This document shows, piece by piece, positions 59,591-64,000 of a stretch of DNA of 64,000 bases. The first letter of the stretch is position 1. The number at the start of each line of letters is the position of its first letter. The notes below the pieces were generated by a model that saw nothing but the letters and a program-made list of their open reading frames with translations, made no database searches and had not been told where the DNA came from. A program made the translations under genes and the position numbers. This DNA is from Bacteroidetes bacterium UBA7674 (GTDB lineage Bacteria; Bacteroidota; Bacteroidia; Chitinophagales; Chitinophagaceae), in the NCBI GenBank assembly GCA_002483105.1, contig DLHG01000015.1, positions 256,197-320,196 of the forward strand, in the 5' to 3' direction.

Positions 59591-60277
59591 ATGCAACTTA
59601 CGGGTATAAAAAACTGGGCAGAAGACGAGCGGCCTCGGGAGAAGATGCTGCAAAAAGGCAGTGCGTCACTCTCGGACGCGGAACTGCTGGCGATACTCAT
59701 TTCCAGCGGCACGAGGGAGAAGTCGGCCTTAGACCTTGCACGCGAGGTGTTGTGGCTGGCAGAGAACAACCTGCAGGTGCTGGGCAGGCTCAGCCTTGCC
59801 GAGCTGAAGAAGACCAAGGGCATAGGCGAAGCAAGGGCCATCACCATTGCCGCCGCCCTGGAACTGGGCAGGCGCAGGCAACTGAGCGCGGGCATGGAGC
59901 GCCCCGTAATAACGGGCAGCGAGGCCGCCGCAGAGATAGCCATGCCCCTGCTGGGAGACCTGAACCACGAGGCTTTCTGTGTGCTGTACCTCAACCAGGC
60001 CAATAAAGTGCTGCGCCACGAGATAGTGAGCAATGGCGGCATGACGGGTGTAATTGCCGACATAAGGTTGATACTGAAAAATGCCTTGCTGCAAAACGCC
60101 AACCAACTGATAATAGCCCATAACCACCCATCGGGCAACAAACAACCCAGTGCCGCCGACAAGGAACTAACCCGCAAACTGAAGGAGTCGGCCGCGCTGA
60201 TGGATATACGCCTGCTGGACCACCTGATAATTGCCGGAAATGATTACCTGAGCATGGCAGACGAGGGCATTATTTAA
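59591..60277 (+). CDS. radC: RadC family (JAMM/MPN domain) protein
   Basis: A 228-residue protein with an N-terminal helix-hairpin-helix part (LSDAELLAILISSGT, LAELKKTKGIGEARA) and a JAMM metal-binding MPN domain: HNHPSGNKQPSAADKEL, with an upstream Glu in HEAFCVLYLN. Once called a DNA-repair protein, its activity is unsettled. The bases are strikingly G+C-rich: 65% over 59761-59940, against 45% just downstream at 60361-60420, which may mean transfer or a strong codon bias. ATG start. Confidence 0.9.
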   Translation: MQLTGIKNWAEDERPREKMLQKGSASLSDAELLAILISSGTREKSALDLAREVLWLAENNLQVLGRLSLAELKKTKGIGEARAITIAAALELGRRRQLSAGMERPVITGSEAAAEIAMPLLGDLNHEAFCVLYLNQANKVLRHEIVSNGGMTGVIADIRLILKNALLQNANQLIIAHNHPSGNKQPSAADKELTRKLKESAALMDIRLLDHLIIAGNDYLSMADEGII

Positions 60278-60347
60278 TGGGCATTTATTGCTAACTTGCA
60301 CGGGTTCAATATTATAATTAATACAATACCGTCAGTAGTAGCAAACC

Positions 60348-61334
60348 ATGCTAAAAATAGGAGTATTCGGGGCCGGACATTTAGGCAAAATTCATATACA
60401 GCAATGGAAGGAAGTATCCGGCGTAGAATTGGTTGGTTTTTATGACCCCGACGAAGCCAATGCTGCTACTACAATAGCCCAATATAACATACCCCGCTAC
60501 AACAGCGAGCAGGAACTGATACAGGCTATAGATGCCGCCGATGTAGTATCTACCACCACCACTCACTACGATGTTGCAAAAAAATGCCTGCTGAACGGTA
60601 AGCACCTGTTTATAGAAAAACCACTGGCGCATACGCTGGAGGAAGCACTGGAGCTGGTGACAATGGTGAAGGAAGCGCATGTGAAATGCCAGGTAGGCCA
60701 TGTGGAAAGGTATAACCCCGCTTTCCTCGCACTGAAGGATCTTCCGCTCAACCCCATGTTTATAGAGACACACCGCCTGGCGCAGTTCAACCCCCGTGGC
60801 ACGGATGTTTCTGTAATACTGGACCTGATGATACATGATATAGACATTATACTACACCTGGTGAAGTCTAACGTCCGCAGAATATCTGCCAGCGGTGTAT
60901 CTGTAATGAGCGAAACGGCAGATATTGCCAACGCACGTATAGAGTTCGACAACGGCTGCGTGGCCAACCTTACTGCCAGCCGCATATCCATAAAGAAGAT
61001 GCGTAAAATGCGCCTTTTCCAAAGAGATGCTTACATAAGCATTGACTTCCTGGATAAAAAGACCGAAATAATAAAATTAAAGGATGCCACCGGCGATAAG
61101 GGATTAATGGACATACCCCTGGAGATGGTGAATGGCGATAAAAAGGTGATATCGGTAGAGATGCCGGAGATACCATTAACAAACGCTATCCGTAGCGAAC
61201 TAGAGGAGTTCACCGAATCTATCGTCTATGATAAACCGGTGCGTGTGTCGGTACTGGACGGATACCAGGCCATGGATGTAGCGCACCAGGTATTGAAAAA
61301 AATGAGTATGCACAATGAGTTGCATAACGTTTGA
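60348..61334 (+). CDS. Gfo/Idh/MocA-family oxidoreductase
   Basis: Cytosolic NAD(P)-dependent enzyme of 328 residues. The N-terminal Rossmann fold starts KIGVFGAGHLGKIHI and includes the EKP motif (FIEKPLAHTLEEA); the C-terminal substrate domain carries DLMIHDIDIILHLV. Substrates in this family are mostly sugars or sugar nucleotides. The lipoprotein and sugar-transferase genes that follow fit a role in surface polysaccharide synthesis, but the substrate cannot be read from sequence. ATG start; about 27 bases before the next gene. Confidence 0.88.
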   Translation: MLKIGVFGAGHLGKIHIQQWKEVSGVELVGFYDPDEANAATTIAQYNIPRYNSEQELIQAIDAADVVSTTTTHYDVAKKCLLNGKHLFIEKPLAHTLEEALELVTMVKEAHVKCQVGHVERYNPAFLALKDLPLNPMFIETHRLAQFNPRGTDVSVILDLMIHDIDIILHLVKSNVRRISASGVSVMSETADIANARIEFDNGCVANLTASRISIKKMRKMRLFQRDAYISIDFLDKKTEIIKLKDATGDKGLMDIPLEMVNGDKKVISVEMPEIPLTNAIRSELEEFTESIVYDKPVRVSVLDGYQAMDVAHQVLKKMSMHNELHNV

Positions 61335-61361
61335 GTTGTATAACAGACGCAATTTGAAAAG

Positions 61362-62213
61362 ATGACTACAAGAATACTTTTTATATTAATCATTACATGT
61401 TTTCTGGGTACAGGCTGTAACCTGATCAACCCCAAAGAAGACATCCCTACCTATGTACATATAGACTCGTTTACTTTTACGAGCGCCAACCCGGGATTAA
61501 CGGGTACCAGCAGGCAGGATATTAACAGCGTGTTTGCATATCTTGATGGAGAGCCCTTAGGTGTGTATGAGCTACCTGCTGACATACCCGTACTGATAAA
61601 CGGCACTAAAGAGCTGCAACTTGCTCCCGGAGTAAACGAACAAGGGTTGAACGATTTTAAATTGTCTTATCCTCTTTTCGCTTTTTATAATACTAACATA
61701 ACGGCTGACCCGGGCAAGACCATCACCGTAAACCCGGAAACCAAATATATTGATGACCTGAAGTACTGGCGTACAGACTTCGAGTCAGGCAATACTTTTC
61801 AAAAGCTTTCAGGAGACACATCGGTAAGGTCAGTATCGGGTGCTGATTCCGTTTTTGAAGGTGGAGAATCAGGCGGTATTTTTCTTAATGCTAATACATA
61901 CAAAAACGCTGAGGCTTTTACCGACATCAGCATTTTCCCGGGCCAGAATGGCTACCTGGAATTCCATTATAAAAGCACCCTTTCTTTTGCTGTTGGGATG
62001 TTGGCAGCATTGCCTGACGGCTCCATTCAACCTGTGTACCTTGCCGGCGTAAAACCTAAAGGGGAGTGGAATAAGTTTTATCTGAACATATCCCAGTTTA
62101 CTTCAGCATACCCTAACGCCCAGAAGTTCGCGGTTATTTTAAGAACGGAACTTGAAAACGGGCAAACAGATGGCTACGTATTGCTGGATAATATTAAAGT
62201 AATATCTTACTAG
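61362..62213 (+). CDS. Putative lipoprotein between oxidoreductase and sugar transferase
   Basis: A 283-residue lipoprotein: MTTRILFILIITCFLGTGC with lipobox LGTGC, then NLINPKEDIP. The mature part is beta-rich. The second half (RTDFESGNTFQKLSGD, GYLEFHYKSTL, PKGEWNKFYLNISQF, GYVLLDNIKV) looks like a carbohydrate-binding-type beta sandwich, which is a pattern impression. No enzyme motif. It lies 19 bases before the sugar transferase gene and probably shares its transcript. Confidence 0.8.
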   Translation: MTTRILFILIITCFLGTGCNLINPKEDIPTYVHIDSFTFTSANPGLTGTSRQDINSVFAYLDGEPLGVYELPADIPVLINGTKELQLAPGVNEQGLNDFKLSYPLFAFYNTNITADPGKTITVNPETKYIDDLKYWRTDFESGNTFQKLSGDTSVRSVSGADSVFEGGESGGIFLNANTYKNAEAFTDISIFPGQNGYLEFHYKSTLSFAVGMLAALPDGSIQPVYLAGVKPKGEWNKFYLNISQFTSAYPNAQKFAVILRTELENGQTDGYVLLDNIKVISY

Positions 62214-62232
62214 CCCCTTTTGAACCATTTTT

Positions 62233-63660
62233 ATGCCCCTTGCACCATCTAAACGAAAGGCCATTCGCCAACTTGTACTGCTGGATTACCTGGCAGCGGT
62301 ATTGGCATGGATGATCTCCTGGGCATACAGGCATGAGATAATAAAAAATGAACGCTTCTTTGAGACCCTTGATTTCCTGACCGCCAGGGATTATTTCTTC
62401 AGCCTGATAATAATACCGAGTTGCTGGCTACTGCTCTACTTACTCTCGGGTACTTATTTTGACCTGTACCGTAAGTCGAGGCTGAACGAAGTGAACCGTA
62501 CACTTATATCGTGCATACTGGGTACGATCTGTATTTCCCTTTTTGCCTTTACCAATGACACAATAGACTACTCCGCCTACTTCATTAAAATGACAGGCAG
62601 GTACTTATTCATTCATACGGCCTTTGCGCTTACCTTCCGACTCATCATCCTCAACAGCATTAAAAGAAATCTTGTAAAAGGGAGAGTGGGCTTTAATACC
62701 CTGATCATAGGTGGTAACTACAAAGCTATAGAGATATACAAGCAGGTAATAGACAACCCGAAAGTACTGGGTAATATCTTTAAAGGATTTATCTACTCAA
62801 GCAAAGAAGCCAGCAATGGTATGAGCGAGTACCTGCCGCAACTGGGCAACCTTGATAACCTGGAGGAGATAATAGACGAACACGAAATAGAAGAAGTAAT
62901 AGTAGCAGTTGACTCCTCTGAGCACTACCTTCTGGAAAACATCGTTACCCGCCTGAGCTACAGGCCCGTAGTAGTAAAGGTGCTACCCGATATGTATGAT
63001 ATCATTTCGGGGTCGGTAAAAACCAGCAACGTGTATGATGCCGTACTGATACATATACATCCAGACCTGATGCCCGACTGGCAGCGGGTATGCAAGCGCG
63101 CCATTGATATTTTGTGCTCACTGCTGGCGATAATACTGTTAATACCTGTGTATGTGTTTGCTGCTATCAAAGTAAAGTTATCATCGCCGGGGCCGGTATT
63201 TTATAAGCAAGAGCGCATAGGGCTGTTTGGCCGGTCGTTTTATATTTATAAATTCCGCTCCATGCATACCAATGCGGAGGTGAATGGCCCTGCACTATCG
63301 AGCAAAGAAGACAGCCGCATAACAGCATGGGGCAAAATAATGCGTAAATGGCGCATAGATGAGATACCGCAGTTCTTCAACATTCTGAAAGGGGATATGT
63401 CACTGGTAGGACCGCGCCCTGAAAGAAAACACTTTATTGACATCATCAGCGAAAATCATCCGCACTACAGGTATTTACATAAGGTAAAACCGGGACTTAC
63501 CTCTTGGGGAATGGTGCAGTATGGCTATGCAGAGAACGTGCAGGAAATGATAGCGCGTATGAAGTATGACCTGCTGTATATAGAGAACTGCTCCCTGGCA
63601 CTGGACATCAAGATCATGCTCTACACCTTTATGGTTATCATACAGGGAAGGGGGAAGTAA
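62233..63660 (+). CDS. Undecaprenyl-phosphate sugar phosphotransferase
   Basis: Initiating glycosyltransferase of exopolysaccharide or O-antigen synthesis, 475 residues. N-terminal five membrane helices (LLDYLAAVLAWMIS ...), a Rossmann-like middle (FNTLIIGGNYKAIEIYK), a further helix (ILCSLLAIILLIPVYVFAA) and the C-terminal bacterial sugar-transferase domain with PGPVFYKQERIG, KFRSMH and DEIPQFFNILKGDMSLVGPRPER. It moves a sugar phosphate to undecaprenyl phosphate at the inner membrane. ATG start. Repeat sequence follows the stop. Confidence 0.92.
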   Translation: MPLAPSKRKAIRQLVLLDYLAAVLAWMISWAYRHEIIKNERFFETLDFLTARDYFFSLIIIPSCWLLLYLLSGTYFDLYRKSRLNEVNRTLISCILGTICISLFAFTNDTIDYSAYFIKMTGRYLFIHTAFALTFRLIILNSIKRNLVKGRVGFNTLIIGGNYKAIEIYKQVIDNPKVLGNIFKGFIYSSKEASNGMSEYLPQLGNLDNLEEIIDEHEIEEVIVAVDSSEHYLLENIVTRLSYRPVVVKVLPDMYDIISGSVKTSNVYDAVLIHIHPDLMPDWQRVCKRAIDILCSLLAIILLIPVYVFAAIKVKLSSPGPVFYKQERIGLFGRSFYIYKFRSMHTNAEVNGPALSSKEDSRITAWGKIMRKWRIDEIPQFFNILKGDMSLVGPRPERKHFIDIISENHPHYRYLHKVKPGLTSWGMVQYGYAENVQEMIARMKYDLLYIENCSLALDIKIMLYTFMVIIQGRGK

Positions 63661-63661
63661 T

Positions 63662-63693
63662 AGTGAACAGTTTACAGTGATCAGTTAACAGTT
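63662..63693. repeat. Intergenic repeat between sugar transferase and recR
   Basis: gtgaacagtttacagtgatc and cagttaacagtt units, related to those at 50935-51000. Confidence 0.6.
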
Positions 63694-63702
63694 TCCTACT
63701 GA

Positions 63703-64000
63703 TCAACTGCCCTTCATACTTACATAATTATCTATCGGGAGCCTTTTGGCTATGGAGCGGGCGAGGGTCATTTCGTCGGCGTATTCCAGTTCTCCACCAA
63801 AGGAAATACCTCGCGCGATAGTGGTGATGCGTATAGGCAGCTCACTCATTTGGCGGGCAATATAATATACGGTAGTGTCGCCTTCAATAGTAGGGCTCAG
63901 CGCCATTATCAACTCCTCTACTTCTTCGTTCTTTACACGCTCGTGCAGGGAAGCTACGTTTAGCTGCTCGGGGCCTATGCCATCGAGCGGGGACAGTATA
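63703..64000 (-). CDS. recR: Recombination protein RecR, 3' part (runs off the window)
   Basis: The reading frame stays open from the stop at 63703 to the end of the window, so only the last 99 or so residues are seen. The Toprim part reads ILSPLDGIGPEQLNV, then LHERVKNEEVEELIMAL and SPTIEGDTTVYYIARQM, followed by ARGISFGGELEYADEMTLARSI, which is RecR's C-terminal block. RecR acts with RecF and RecO in gap repair. The N-terminal zinc finger would lie beyond the window. The C-terminus overlaps repeat-like sequence. Confidence 0.9.
   Translation of the reverse strand, partial: ILSPLDGIGPEQLNVASLHERVKNEEVEELIMALSPTIEGDTTVYYIARQMSELPIRITTIARGISFGGELEYADEMTLARSIAKRLPIDNYVSMKGS

Noticed and set aside
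59539..60177. Minus-strand frame inside radC
   Set aside because: The high G+C content removes stop codons on the other strand; the sequence is Ser/Arg-rich and unlike a protein.
1..64000. tRNA, rRNA or tmRNA genes
   Set aside because: No stretch in the gaps shows a cloverleaf pattern with the usual GGTTCGA-type T loop, and no rRNA segments were seen.

Overview
The window looks like chromosomal DNA of a Bacteroidota bacterium, most likely from the Chitinophagaceae or a neighbouring family; that placement is an inference from gene content. Seen in the sequence: eight proteins with a signal peptide and a C-terminal type IX secretion (T9SS) sorting domain (YPNP or APNP start), promoters with the Bacteroidota -7 element TAnnTTTG, almost no Shine-Dalgarno sites, many small lipoproteins, a bacillithiol gene (bshC) and meso-diaminopimelate cell-wall genes (dapF, mpl). 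Most genes are housekeeping or single hypothetical genes in short operons, and no tRNA, rRNA, insertion sequence, phage or CRISPR array was found.

Layout. 0-5 kb: ccmE-ccmF cytochrome c maturation genes and an agmatinase-family hydrolase. 5-10 kb: small hypothetical proteins and a lipoprotein, a YdeI/DUF1905 protein, a UMF1 transporter with a metallo-hydrolase, and two tiny overlooked ORFs of 32 and 33 codons. 10-16.5 kb: two T9SS cargo proteins, a TolB-like propeller protein, crcB and cdd. 16.5-27.7 kb: odhB, an RsmB-family methyltransferase, a T9SS subtilase paired with a lipoprotein, mnmA, the shikimate operon aroB-aroA-aroC and a SirB1-like protein. 27.8-30.2 kb: topA. 30.3-38.0 kb: the most distinctive region, five tandem paralogous T9SS-exported proteins of about 455-466 residues, separated by near-identical terminators.

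38-64 kb: proline dehydrogenase, eno-ftsB, a CPA2 antiporter with a small membrane protein, a DUF1835/membrane/cupin operon, an unassigned radical SAM protein, a TonB-like protein, folC, dapF with a GWxTD protein, a WbqC protein, a dolichol-phosphate-mannose-synthase-like glycosyltransferase, a DEDDh exonuclease, mpl, a small lipoprotein, an outer-membrane barrel, bshC, radC (much richer in G+C than its neighbours), an oxidoreductase/lipoprotein/sugar-transferase run that looks like surface polysaccharide synthesis, and the 3' part of recR, which runs off the window.

The best candidates for something undescribed are the five-gene secreted family with its traceable duplication history, a 27-base repeat that sits exactly on stop codons, the two tiny ORFs with a similar core, and the unassigned radical SAM protein. 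Promoter-to-start distances also fall into two groups (about 20 and about 4-9 bases), which suggests that some messages are nearly leaderless.
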